64,000 nucleotides of DNA from Allosphingosinicella deserti (lineage in GTDB: Bacteria > Pseudomonadota > Alphaproteobacteria > Sphingomonadales > Sphingomonadaceae): the NCBI RefSeq assembly GCF_003012735.1, contig NZ_PXYI01000014.1:29576-93575 (forward strand). Direction: 5' to 3'. A program made the translations under genes and the position numbers. Positions 55,693 to 63,877 of this stretch are shown here, in pieces; position 1 is the first letter of the stretch; every line of letters begins with the position of its first letter. The notes under the pieces were generated by a model, which did no database searches, had not been told where the DNA came from, and was given only the letters and a program-made list of their open reading frames with translations.

Positions 55693-56487
55693 GTTCGCAG
55701 TCCCTCCACGACGAGCGAGATGTCGGCGCCAGTCTCCGGCTTCGGAACCGTCCCGCCAAGAGAGGTGAAGGACTAATCCCTTTTCGACGGAAGCGGGTTC
55801 CCGAGGGGCCGCCGAGACGCAGCTTCGGCGCCGCGGGCGGCGGGAAAGAGCCTGCGCGACGGCGACTCTCCGGACGCGCGCTGACGAAAGCCGGCGAGTC
55901 GCGCCGGCGCAAACGCGCAGGGCGCTACTCACAATGCGCCGCCGCGCGCGCGTCAGATCGTGGTAGAAGGTTCCTGCGCCTGACCCCTTGAGGCGTGGCG
56001 GGCCGAAGTCGATCCCTTGCTTCGGCCCGTACCACCCGCCGAGGCTCGGGATGATCCCGGATGTCAGGGTGGCACGCTGCACGCGCGTCGGTCGGCCGAG
56101 AAGCGGCGGAACGGGGATCGTTGGCAAGAACGGTCGTCCGGACGGCGGCGGCAAGGCGTCACCCGGCAACTCGGAACCTCTCCGGCGGGCCCCTGCATGG
56201 ACAGCGCCCCCGTCTTTCGGGTTGTCCGATCCCCGCATGGTGACTCTCGATACGGTGTCGGGGGATCTCGGGTCGGCCGGGTCGGTGCGGCATCGGCGGC
56301 CTGCCTCTCCGCCGTGCCGCCCGTCGACGCAGCAACGCTTGCCAGCGTCTCGTGCTCGCGCAACCCTCCGGATCGCTTACTTCGCAATCGCAGCCAGTCG
56401 CTACCGATGCGTCCGCAACCCTCGCCATTTGGTCAAATGCCGGCTCACTCCGTCGCGGATAGGGTTCGCCGGGCAAACGGGAGAGGC
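55693..56487. other. 795-base intergenic region
   Basis: This is the longest gene-free stretch. It has several overlapping open frames on both strands with no ribosome sites or family-like sequence, and one strong hairpin (55999-56029). It must contain the promoters of mucR (leftward) and the RTX gene (rightward). Confidence 0.5.
55999..56029. other. 10-base perfect inverted repeat
   Basis: CGGGCCGAAG and CTTCGGCCCG flank an 11-base spacer. There is no T-run on either side, so it is more likely a regulator site or RNA hairpin than a classical terminator. It lies about 300 bases upstream of mucR and 460 upstream of the RTX gene. Confidence 0.6.
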
Positions 56488-57762
56488 ATGATGGCGAATT
56501 TCTATAACAACAAGAAGGCAGAGACGATTCGAGGGACCCAGGGCGACGATCATTTCCACGCCTTCGGAAATGCCTTGGGAGCCCTGCACATCGATGCCTC
56601 CACGGCGGCTTTCACGTGGACGACGGGGATCGTCCAGGGAGGAGGGACCAATTTCACGTACAAGAGGGCGGGATCGCCGATGGCCATCTCGTTGGACCTG
56701 CTGAGGGGAAGCGGCGGGTACGACACGATCCATGGATCCGCCTCGAGTGACATCCTCGTCTACAATAATGGCGTGCAGGCCAATGGACTTGGGGCCTTCC
56801 GATCCATCGAGGCGTTCCGCCTGGATGCGGGCGACGACTTCCTCGATCTCTCGGCGCACGGTCCCGGGGGCGCCGCTTACGCAACTGGCGCAAGCGCCTT
56901 CGGCGAGACCGGCGAGGACACGCTGCTCGGGGGAGCGGGCCATGACATCCTCGATGGGGGAGAGGGGAACGACCTGCTGATCGGCAATGGCGGTCTCGAC
57001 ACGCTCGTCGGAGGCAGCGGAGACGATCGCCTCTACGCCGATCACCTGGCGCTCACGACATCCGTCGCCCTCGGTATCGGCGACACTCTGTCCGGGGAGG
57101 ATGGAGACGATTTCCTCGTCGGAGCGGCAGGAGCGGACCGGCTTCAGGGCGGCAGCGGAAAGGATGCTCTCTACGGCGCGCTCGGCGGCGACAACCTGCA
57201 TGGCGGCAACGAAGATGATCGCCTCTACGGGGAGAGCGGCGACGACCTGCTTCACGGAGAGCAGGGCGACGACCTGCTTGTCGGCGGCGCCGGCGACGAC
57301 GCACTCTGGGGCGAGGATCTGGCGATCGTTCCGCAGCCTTATTCACCGGGCGCCGACGTCCTGCGCGGAGGTGCAGGCGACGACATGCTGATCGGCGGCG
57401 GTGGCGCCGATACGCTTGAAGGAGGCGCGGGGTCGGATCGGCTGGAGGGCGGCGCCGACCAGATCGTCGACCTCTTCGTCTTCGATCGGTCCGGGCTGGA
57501 CGGTACCGATACGATCGCATTCGAGGACGGCTTCGATCTGATCAGGTTCGTCGGACTGGGTGTGACGCGATACGAAGCGGGCGGGACGGCAGGGAGCGTC
57601 TTCGGGCGGGATGTCCCGCCGGCGCAGAGCCCGTACGGGGGGCACGTCGCGCTGGATGTGGTGACCGAGGCAGGCGAGCACTTCACGATAGAACTCCACG
57701 GCATCTGGCCGGCGCCCGTGACCGCCGCTGACCTGAGCGCTTCGGATTTCGTCTTCGGCTAG
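56488..57762 (+). CDS. RTX-repeat (hemolysin-type calcium-binding) protein
   Basis: A 424-residue protein with about fifteen glycine/aspartate nonapeptides, for example GGAGHDILDGGEGNDLLIGN and GESGDDLLHGEQGDDLLVGG, between residues 150 and 340. These bind calcium and form a parallel beta-roll outside the cell. The N-terminal 130 residues (AETIRGTQGDDHFHAFGNAL onward) resemble RTX capping segments; no enzyme domain is seen. Such proteins lack a signal peptide and leave by a type I system, which is not coded in this window. GGGAG precedes the ATG at 56488. A longer frame from 56017 is unsupported. Confidence 0.85.
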   Translation: MMANFYNNKKAETIRGTQGDDHFHAFGNALGALHIDASTAAFTWTTGIVQGGGTNFTYKRAGSPMAISLDLLRGSGGYDTIHGSASSDILVYNNGVQANGLGAFRSIEAFRLDAGDDFLDLSAHGPGGAAYATGASAFGETGEDTLLGGAGHDILDGGEGNDLLIGNGGLDTLVGGSGDDRLYADHLALTTSVALGIGDTLSGEDGDDFLVGAAGADRLQGGSGKDALYGALGGDNLHGGNEDDRLYGESGDDLLHGEQGDDLLVGGAGDDALWGEDLAIVPQPYSPGADVLRGGAGDDMLIGGGGADTLEGGAGSDRLEGGADQIVDLFVFDRSGLDGTDTIAFEDGFDLIRFVGLGVTRYEAGGTAGSVFGRDVPPAQSPYGGHVALDVVTEAGEHFTIELHGIWPAPVTAADLSASDFVFG

Positions 57763-58057
57763 GGTGGGCGGTGACGTTCGCGCAAGCGGATGCTGCGGAT
57801 CCGCGAGGCGCGAGAGGGGCCAGGGCCAGGATGTTGCGGAGGGCCGTCGCCGGGATGGGCCAAAGGCGTATGCGAGCACGTCGGACAACAGGATCGAACG
57901 CTGCGGCGGAAGTCGGCGATCCCATCGGTGACGAAGACGGGGCTATGCGGCGGCACCGCCTTCAACCTGCGGACGTCGGATTGGCGCGCCAGGAGCACGA
58001 CAGCGGGGGCGTGCCTCTCCCGTCATCGACCCTTCCGCCGCACGTTCCATCCGGTGG

Positions 58058-58228
58058 TCAGAGGATGGAAACGAGAAGCGCCATGAGCGCCAGCAACAGC
58101 ACGATCGACAGAACCAGTCCCCGGACAATCAAGTCAGAAAGCCTGGTAGCGGTCTCGATATCGTCGTCATGCCTGTCCTCGACATCGAGATGGATCGATT
58201 GCGAACGCTCTTTGTGCACCTGCCACAT
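58058..58228 (-). CDS. small single-pass membrane protein, 56 residues
   Basis: MWQVHKERSQSIHLDVEDRH is a hydrophilic acidic/basic head, and LVLSIVLLLALMALLVSIL is one C-terminal membrane helix. GGAGG lies 5 bases before the ATG, which decides the start. No family is recognised. Flanking gaps (57763-58057 and 58229-58505) contain nothing else convincing. Confidence 0.6.
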   Translation of the reverse strand: MWQVHKERSQSIHLDVEDRHDDDIETATRLSDLIVRGLVLSIVLLLALMALLVSIL

Positions 58229-58505
58229 CGCAGCCTCCCTTGCCGGGCGACGTCTTGTAGCCGCTTTTCGATGATCGGCTTCGGATATTCCGAGCCGAGA
58301 TCGCGACATGTCGACTACCTCTTCGTTTCCGTACGGCTACGTCGTTCGGGCGGATCAGGCCAACGAAGCCGCCGCCGGTCTGCAGTGTCAGGTCTGCGCG
58401 ACCGCGAGGAACAGCCGCCAGGGCAGGACGGCCGGAGCGGACACATGCTTCGATCGCGCGAGCGGCCCCTGTGGCGAGCAGGCCCGACCGGGAATCCGGC
58501 TCCGG

Positions 58506-58721
58506 CTATGTGTCGTGGCTGTCGATGCGGACGCGGGCGAGATCTTCCCGCATGATCTCGGCGATGTCGAGCGCCTGCTGCATGTCGTCGGTGTGGAAGC
58601 TGTGGATGAAACCTTCCTCATCCTCGCCGCTGACTTCATATTTGCGCAGGCGCGGCGAAGGCTCGCCGCGTGCTCTTATGCCGAGTTGCGTCGGTCGATC
58701 GCTCAACGTCTGCTCTTCCAA
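58506..58721 (-). CDS. small protein, HSFHTD family copy 3
   Basis: About 71 residues. The core RKYEVSGEDEEGFIHSFHTD, then DMQQALDIAEIMREDLARVR, matches the copies at 8570-8812 and 8882-9115. The only in-frame starts near the expected position are TTG codons (58721 or 58706), so the exact start is unsure. It lies downstream of lyase C on the same strand, as copy 2 does after lyase A, with 277 bases between. Function unknown. Confidence 0.65.
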   Translation of the reverse strand: MEEQTLSDRPTQLGIRARGEPSPRLRKYEVSGEDEEGFIHSFHTDDMQQALDIAEIMREDLARVRIDSHDT

Positions 58722-58998
58722 TATTGCATCATGAATGGCTCGCCACTCGTGAACGATGTGCCCTGCTCGTGTGGCGGCGGGCTCAGGTCCGGGAAACTCG
58801 GATCAGACGCAACTGACACCGGGTGCGGTTTAAAACGCATCCGGCTGCGGCTGTCCAGCCCGGGTTTCATCCATAAACGATGTATTTATGCAACTTGTGT
58901 CATTTTGTTCCATCGGCGGCAGGATCTGCCCGCCATCGGCGGTCGGACGACAGGAAGCGGGAAGAAGGCACCTGCTCCGAAGCACGCGCAGGTGCGCG
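58722..58998 (-). other. A/T-richer gap between lyase C and HSFHTD copy 3
   Basis: At 58860-58920 the composition drops sharply in GC, as expected for the promoter of copy 3 on the minus strand. No gene is supported here. Confidence 0.35.
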
Positions 58999-60576
58999 TC
59001 AGGCGACGGGAAGACCGCAATTCACCGGCGGCAAGGGGGCGCTTCCGGTCCCGATCCGGTCGAGGAACCTGCCTGTCGGATCCTGGTCCCCGGCAAGCTC
59101 GTTCAGAAACTCCTCGAGGTTCGTGTAGCCGTCACCATCCTTGTCGGCCGCCCCGTCGCCGACACCCTGCTGTGCCTCCCAATCGTCGGCCATGCCGTCG
59201 CCGTCCCCGTCGGCATAAGGCTGGCCCGCCTCGAGCGAAGGCCAGCCTCCAACTTCGGCGGGATCGTCGATGATCCTGCCCCGACAGGCGAGGAAATCCG
59301 CGACGACGCGCTGGTCGGCACCGTCGCGGGGCCAGGCGCCCGCCAGTGCGGCGACATCCTGAACGGCCTGTGCTGCCCGTGTATAAAGCGACATGGACAT
59401 CGGGTATGGGGCCGCGACGACATATCTCCAGTCGGACGGATCGAGGAAGAGGCGCTCGTCGAGCGTGTCACTGAGCCGTCGCCCGTCGATGTTCCAGCCG
59501 AGATAGAATCCCGCCTGACCGGGGAAGGTCGAATATTCTTCCTGGTAGTCCGCACCGAAGATCCCGATCCCGCGAAGCGAACTGGGGCCCATCGACACCC
59601 AGTTGCCGATGATGTTCGCCTCTCGCCTGACGCCGGCGCCCTGGAAGATCATCGAGAAATATTGGTGGGCCTTCTCCCGCATGTTGTAAGAGATGTTGTT
59701 CACCACATCGATCCGTGCGCCGGCGCCTGCATTGGGCAGGCGCTCGGTGGCGTGGGCGATCAGATTGTGATGCAGCGTCAGATTGCCGCCTTCCATGAAC
59801 ACGCCTTTTGCATGCTCGCCTTGGACGTGCGTCGATTTGCTGAGGCCTTCGTAGATGAGCGACCATTGCACGGTGATGTTGGCCGATGACTTGGTCGAGT
59901 TGAACTGCTCGTCGGTCGCCCAGGAGAGGCTCGCATGATCGATGATCGTGTTCGTGGCACCGGCGTCGACGGTGATCGCGTCGGTCGTGTCCTGCTTGGC
60001 CCCCGAAGTGGGGCCGGGGCGGATCCGGACATGGCGAATGATGTTCTCGGGCGCGTTCAGGAAGATAGGCGAGCCGGTGAGGTTGGTCGGCGCATTGCGG
60101 ATCGCGATCCCGCCGCCGGGCGCCGTCTGGCCGGCGACCGTGAGGCGGCCCGCCGTCGGCTTGATCTGGCTCTGCAGGACGATCGTTCCCGCCACCCTGA
60201 AGATGCAGATACGAGGCATGGTCGCCATCATGCACGCCCGCAGAGATCCCGGACCCGTGTCGTTCAGGGTCGTGACCGCGATCACCTGGCCGCCGCGGCC
60301 GCCGATGCTCGCGGCGCCGAAGCCCTGGGCGCTGGGAAAGGCGCGCTGTCGTCCATCCGCGAGCTTTGAAGGGTCGTGTGGGCCTGCCGGCGTACCGGGT
60401 GGCGGCGGCGGCGGCGGTGGTGGCGGAGGAGGAGGAGTTGGTGGAGGTGGCACCGGAGCGGGGAGCGGCGGTGGCGGCTGCGCGGCACCGGCGTCATCGT
60501 CTCCGCCGCAGCTCGACAGGGCTCCGGCGCAGAGCAAGCCGACCGTGACCATGCTGAAACGTCGCCGTGCGTGCAT
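58999..60576 (-). CDS. pectate-lyase-like beta-helix lipoprotein with Ca-binding tail (lyase C)
   Basis: A 525-residue protein, the close paralogue of lyase A. VTVGLLCAGALSSC is a lipobox, so this copy is likely lipid-anchored while copy A has an ordinary signal peptide. A proline-rich linker of about 35 residues follows, then GGRGGQVIAVTTLNDTGPGS, LTVAGQTAPGGGIAI, NIIRHVRIRPG, IIDHASLSWATDEQ and the tail loops DGDGDGMADDWE and DKDGDGYTNLEEF. An ATG at 60576 with GAGG 4 bases upstream is chosen; longer frames add Arg-rich sequence only. Its location outside the EPS core, after the T4SS, suggests duplication and relocation. Confidence 0.85.
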   Translation of the reverse strand: MHARRRFSMVTVGLLCAGALSSCGGDDDAGAAQPPPPLPAPVPPPPTPPPPPPPPPPPPPGTPAGPHDPSKLADGRQRAFPSAQGFGAASIGGRGGQVIAVTTLNDTGPGSLRACMMATMPRICIFRVAGTIVLQSQIKPTAGRLTVAGQTAPGGGIAIRNAPTNLTGSPIFLNAPENIIRHVRIRPGPTSGAKQDTTDAITVDAGATNTIIDHASLSWATDEQFNSTKSSANITVQWSLIYEGLSKSTHVQGEHAKGVFMEGGNLTLHHNLIAHATERLPNAGAGARIDVVNNISYNMREKAHQYFSMIFQGAGVRREANIIGNWVSMGPSSLRGIGIFGADYQEEYSTFPGQAGFYLGWNIDGRRLSDTLDERLFLDPSDWRYVVAAPYPMSMSLYTRAAQAVQDVAALAGAWPRDGADQRVVADFLACRGRIIDDPAEVGGWPSLEAGQPYADGDGDGMADDWEAQQGVGDGAADKDGDGYTNLEEFLNELAGDQDPTGRFLDRIGTGSAPLPPVNCGLPVA

Positions 60577-61010
60577 GTGTCCTCGCCCCTCCGACATCCG
60601 CCGCCCGCCGCTTTCGTTCCCATGCGTCGAGCGCAGAGCTTGTGAGGTCTCGAGCGTGCGGGCCGTGCCGGGAGGGTATTCACTGCGTTTGCCGGCGCTG
60701 ACAATCGACCGAAAGTGGTAGGGCGTTGCGCGCGCAACGCATTTGGTGGGCTTGGCCGCCGGTAAGGAGCGCCGCGGATGGTCACACCGTCCCCGGCTCC
60801 GAGATCCGGCTTCGATCCAGGCGTCGTGTCCTCGTCCCCGAGCTGCTCGGGCGCGAAGTGGTGCGCCCGATATCGCCAAAAGAGGCGGCCTCCGCATCTT
60901 CATAGTGTTTGACGCGCGGGCGGATCGAGGAAGAAGATGGACTTGCCGGGAGTCGGGCGATCGGCCGCCGGAGGCTCGTGCTCCTTTTGCAGTTCAGCCG
61001 GGAGGTTCTC
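60577..61010. other. 434-base divergent region with a perfect palindrome
   Basis: It lies between lyase C (leftward) and a small exported protein (rightward). It holds an 18-base palindrome (60723-60740). No gene is supported. Confidence 0.45.
60723..60740. promoter_or_regulatory. 18-base perfect palindrome, possible operator
   Basis: The half site is GCGTTGCGC and its exact complement follows with no spacer. It is about 150 bases upstream of the lyase C start. Just beside it ACCGAAAGT occurs, also present upstream of lyase A. A dimeric regulator site is possible; chance in GC-rich DNA cannot be ruled out. Confidence 0.4.
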
Positions 61011-61514
61011 ATGCCAGTCCGAAGCTCTCGTCGGTCTCTTGCCGCTACCCTCGCGGCTGCGGTGGGAGTCTGCGTCCTTGCGGCGGCGCATGATGCCGCG
61101 CACGCGCAGGATTCCGCCTGGGAGGTCGTGACCAGGCCCGGGGGGCGCCCCGTCGCGCGCCTTGCGGCCTCCGGGCGGCTTCAGGGGATCGCAATCACCT
61201 GCCAGCATGCCACGCCTGTGCTCGCCATCAGCCTGGTGGACGCGGATACCCTGCTGCGCGGCCGACTTACGATTTCAAGCGAAGGCCGGAGGATTGCGCT
61301 CGACATTGTGCGGGACGGCCGGTCAGCGGTCTGGATCAGCTTGATCGGCGACTCGCGCCTGCTGGACCTTCTTGCAGATGCACCCACGGCGCGGGTGCAG
61401 GTCGACGACGGTCCGGTGCAGGATATCTCCCTCGCCGGTGCCGCAACCGTCCTGGAGCAGGCACTCGTGGGCTGCTATGCAAAGCCTGCGGCCGCATTTG
61501 CCGCGGCGCGGTGA
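61011..61514 (+). CDS. exported protein of unknown function, 167 residues
   Basis: The signal peptide (RRSLAATLAAAVGVCVLAAA, cleaved near AHAQDS) is followed by a beta-rich mature domain of about 135 residues. GRPVARLAASGRLQGIAITC and a late Cys in ALVGCYAKP could form a disulfide. The ATG has GGAGG 5 bases upstream. It resembles small periplasmic proteins that sit beside stress or envelope genes, but no family is firmly recognised. Confidence 0.7.
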   Translation: MPVRSSRRSLAATLAAAVGVCVLAAAHDAAHAQDSAWEVVTRPGGRPVARLAASGRLQGIAITCQHATPVLAISLVDADTLLRGRLTISSEGRRIALDIVRDGRSAVWISLIGDSRLLDLLADAPTARVQVDDGPVQDISLAGAATVLEQALVGCYAKPAAAFAAAR

Positions 61515-61721
61515 CTCCTGCCGCCTCGCCGGCGGTCGGTTGCCGAGCCGCGGATAACGGATGAGCATACCGGGTATCCGCACGCGCGCACCCGGCGATC
61601 GGCTTGCCTGCCGGCGTGAGGGACGTCTGCGCCGCATGCGGGACAGGTCTCCGCCGAGATGAGTGCCGCCATGCGCAGCCGTGCCGATGCTCGCGGCAGA
61701 ACCGGCGGACATCCGACCGGA

Positions 61722-62231
61722 TCAGCCCGGCGGCGACCTGCAGACGAGCATGACCGCCTGTGCCCAGATCGACCCGGCCGGCGGAACCGCATAAGGCGGT
61801 GCGGCCCGGCTGCTTATCGAGTCCGACAGGGAGTCTCCGGCGCCGAGTTCTCGGGCACGTCCGTTTGCGCAATCGATTTCGCGACGGGAAAAGCTGCGGC
61901 CGCTGGTGCCGTCGCGCTGCACCAGTGCTTCCGCAGTTCCTTGTTGCTCTCGCCGCCACGCGACCAGCCGGTAGACGGATCTGGGGTCGTCCCGGTCTCT
62001 GAGGACGATCGGCTGTGTCAGCGCGCCGGCGGGCTCACGCCCGCCCGGGCGAACGAACGCAACGCCGACAACCGCCACGAGCAGGACGATGACGACGGCA
62101 AGTGCCCGCCGTCGCCGGTCCGAAACCGCAATGCCGCCAGCCGCGCGACGGCCGCAGCTCCTGCACCTGCTGGATCCTTCCGGCTGAAGGGTTCCGCATC
62201 CGGAGCAATTCTCGAGATTCAGGACCGGCAT
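61722..62231 (-). CDS. zinc-ribbon membrane protein, about 169 residues
   Basis: The N-terminus MPVLNLENCSGCGTLQPEGS, then RCRSCGRR, gives two CxxC pairs, a short zinc ribbon. One membrane helix follows (ALAVVIVLLVAVVGVAFV), then an extracytoplasmic domain of about 100 residues with two Cys. Function unknown. The start is uncertain because no clear ribosome site precedes this ATG; an earlier ATG at 62252 is possible. The frame, with its ribbon-helix-domain layout, is unlikely to arise by chance. Confidence 0.55.
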   Translation of the reverse strand: MPVLNLENCSGCGTLQPEGSSRCRSCGRRAAGGIAVSDRRRRALAVVIVLLVAVVGVAFVRPGGREPAGALTQPIVLRDRDDPRSVYRLVAWRREQQGTAEALVQRDGTSGRSFSRREIDCANGRARELGAGDSLSDSISSRAAPPYAVPPAGSIWAQAVMLVCRSPPG

Positions 62232-62739
62232 CCGGCAACCGTTGGCCAGCATGCGGGCAAGCGCCCGAATGGGATGTACGACGCGAGAGTCGCGGGCAGT
62301 GCCAATCATTCTCTCCCATCGTCCAGAGGTGCCGGTGCAGGTCGGCGGTGATGTACCATGCGGCCGTCGCCGCTTTCACACTTCGCCGCCTGCGAGGCGC
62401 CGGGAAGAGCCGACCTTAGGTCGTAAATGCGATGTTAGCGAAGCCTCTGAGGAGGTAGTCCGCTCGGGCAAGCATCAAGCCCGTCGACTGCGTCTCTCTC
62501 TCTCTCTCTCCTCTCCCTCTCTCTCTGCCTGGGCGGGGCGGCGGTCAGGCCAACCTCCTCATGGCATGATGCGGCGGGCCGGGGCGCGGGCGACGGGCCC
62601 GCCTCCGCCCCGGAGCCGCTGACCATTTGGACTAGCCCGCAAGACCACACGGTCTGCGCGACGGAATGAGGCATTATCGACGGGCACGAGCGCGCCCGGG
62701 CAGGGATGCGGACGAGTTCGTTTCCAGGAGGGGCATTGC
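62232..62739. other. 508-base intergenic region with a CT-rich microsatellite
   Basis: It contains the CT tract at 62493-62526 and no supported gene. Overlapping frames around 62435-62700 have no ribosome sites. Confidence 0.4.
62493..62526. repeat. TC dinucleotide microsatellite
   Basis: Nine uninterrupted TC units are followed by an imperfect CT-rich continuation. Such tracts are prone to slipped-strand changes. It is about 210 bases upstream of the small gene at 62740. Confidence 0.85.
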
Positions 62740-62931
62740 GTGCTCAGACTCATCGCGCACGACGATCTGGACATGATTGGCGCGCGGCTGCGCCGCGCCA
62801 TTCCGCTGCCGGACTGCGAGATCTTCGATGGGCTGCTCGACGCGATCGACGCTGCGGACCGAGCCGGTTCGCGACCGGCGCATCGCCCTGTGCGCGGCAG
62901 TCCGCCGGCCCGCCGGGTACGATCCCACTAA
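62740..62931 (+). CDS. small protein, 63 residues, unknown
   Basis: A GTG start with AGGAGGG 8 bases upstream. The first 40 residues (LRLIAHDDLDMIGARLRRAI, then LLDAIDAADRA) are helical and amphipathic; the tail is Arg/Pro-rich. No domain is recognised. The strong ribosome site is the main support. Confidence 0.5.
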   Translation: MLRLIAHDDLDMIGARLRRAIPLPDCEIFDGLLDAIDAADRAGSRPAHRPVRGSPPARRVRSH

Positions 62932-63281
62932 GTCGGCGTCGTCGGGGCGGCGCCTGGAGGCGAGCACGGCTCCAGGCCCCTCCGGCGGCGGCATGCACGC
63001 GACCTGGACCCGCACATCGTGCAAGCGGCGGCAGTCGCTTTCGCGGGCTCCGCGCGGATGCGGCCACGGTGTTCGCGGGCGACGGGAAGATCGAGCCGCG
63101 TTCGCGCCCTGCTGCGCGCCTCTCGTCCGGCGGACGGTGGAGACGGTTCAAGGCCGCCATCCTGCGCAGAAGAAGAGAAGCCGGACCGGCGAGTCGCAGC
63201 GGGGCGCGGAGAAGGCGTAAGCGTCCGCTCATTACCGTCGATGAGATCAACCGGAACGAAGGTTTCACATTTGGCTGTCGA
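62932..63281. other. 350-base region with no supported gene
   Basis: It is GC-rich with overlapping frames on both strands and no ribosome sites or family-like sequence. Nothing can be assigned. Confidence 0.4.
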
Positions 63282-63773
63282 TTAGCGCATCCCGCGCGCG
63301 GTGTCGCATGCGACCTGGCGAAGGCGCATTTGGTAGTAGAGAATGGCAAAGCGGCGCGCCTCGTCCACCTTCTGCGGTGAAACGGGCCCGTCGTCCAATC
63401 GACCCGACCATAAACCCAGGCCGTAGCGGAGTTGCCAGAGCCTGACTTGCCAAGGCGACAGGTTTGCCATGGCTGCATCCACAAGATCGCCTTGGTATAT
63501 ACGTTCCGAGGCCCAGCGAAGCGGTGAGATTATTTCGGAAAGGCGCGGTTCGAGAAGATCCGGTCTGACAGGAAACCCACACTGATACTCGGTTGCCATC
63601 AATCGCGTGAAACCTGTCTGGGCAGGCCACGGGCTTTCCCTGCCTGCCGAGATCCGGCGGAGAATATGAAAGCTGTCGTCTCTCACGCTTAGAATGTTGG
63701 CGTCGGGGCGCACGAATGCTTGCAGGGCGACCAGAGCGATCAGCAGGAGAGGCCAGGCACGTTTCAACATCAT
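63282..63773 (-). CDS. exported or membrane-anchored protein of unknown function
   Basis: About 163 residues. The N-terminus MMLKRAWPLLLIALVALQAF is a signal peptide or anchor. The mature part has WASERIYQGDLVDAAMANLS and WQVRLWQLRYGLGLWSGRLD, tryptophan- and leucine-rich helices. The base composition is lower in GC than the surrounding genes, hinting at transfer. Members of this kind occur in polysaccharide loci without known role. An ATG at 63773 is preferred to the upstream TTG at 63788, but neither has a strong ribosome site. Confidence 0.55.
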   Translation of the reverse strand: MMLKRAWPLLLIALVALQAFVRPDANILSVRDDSFHILRRISAGRESPWPAQTGFTRLMATEYQCGFPVRPDLLEPRLSEIISPLRWASERIYQGDLVDAAMANLSPWQVRLWQLRYGLGLWSGRLDDGPVSPQKVDEARRFAILYYQMRLRQVACDTARGMR

Positions 63774-63877
63774 CTTCGCGTTCACCAAATGGCCTTGACG
63801 GACATTCTGGTTGAGCTAACGCCTTCAATGCAAGTACCGTGTTCGGATGACCCGTTAGCGGCGTTCTGCCATCGCTA

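Noticed and set aside
56017..56487. N-terminal extension of the RTX gene
   Set aside because: There is no ribosome site and the added sequence is Arg/Pro/Ser-rich without similarity; GGGAG just before 56488 marks the start.
58308..59273. 321-residue plus-strand frame
   Set aside because: It runs antisense through HSFHTD copy 3 and the end of lyase C; codons follow the shadow of those genes.
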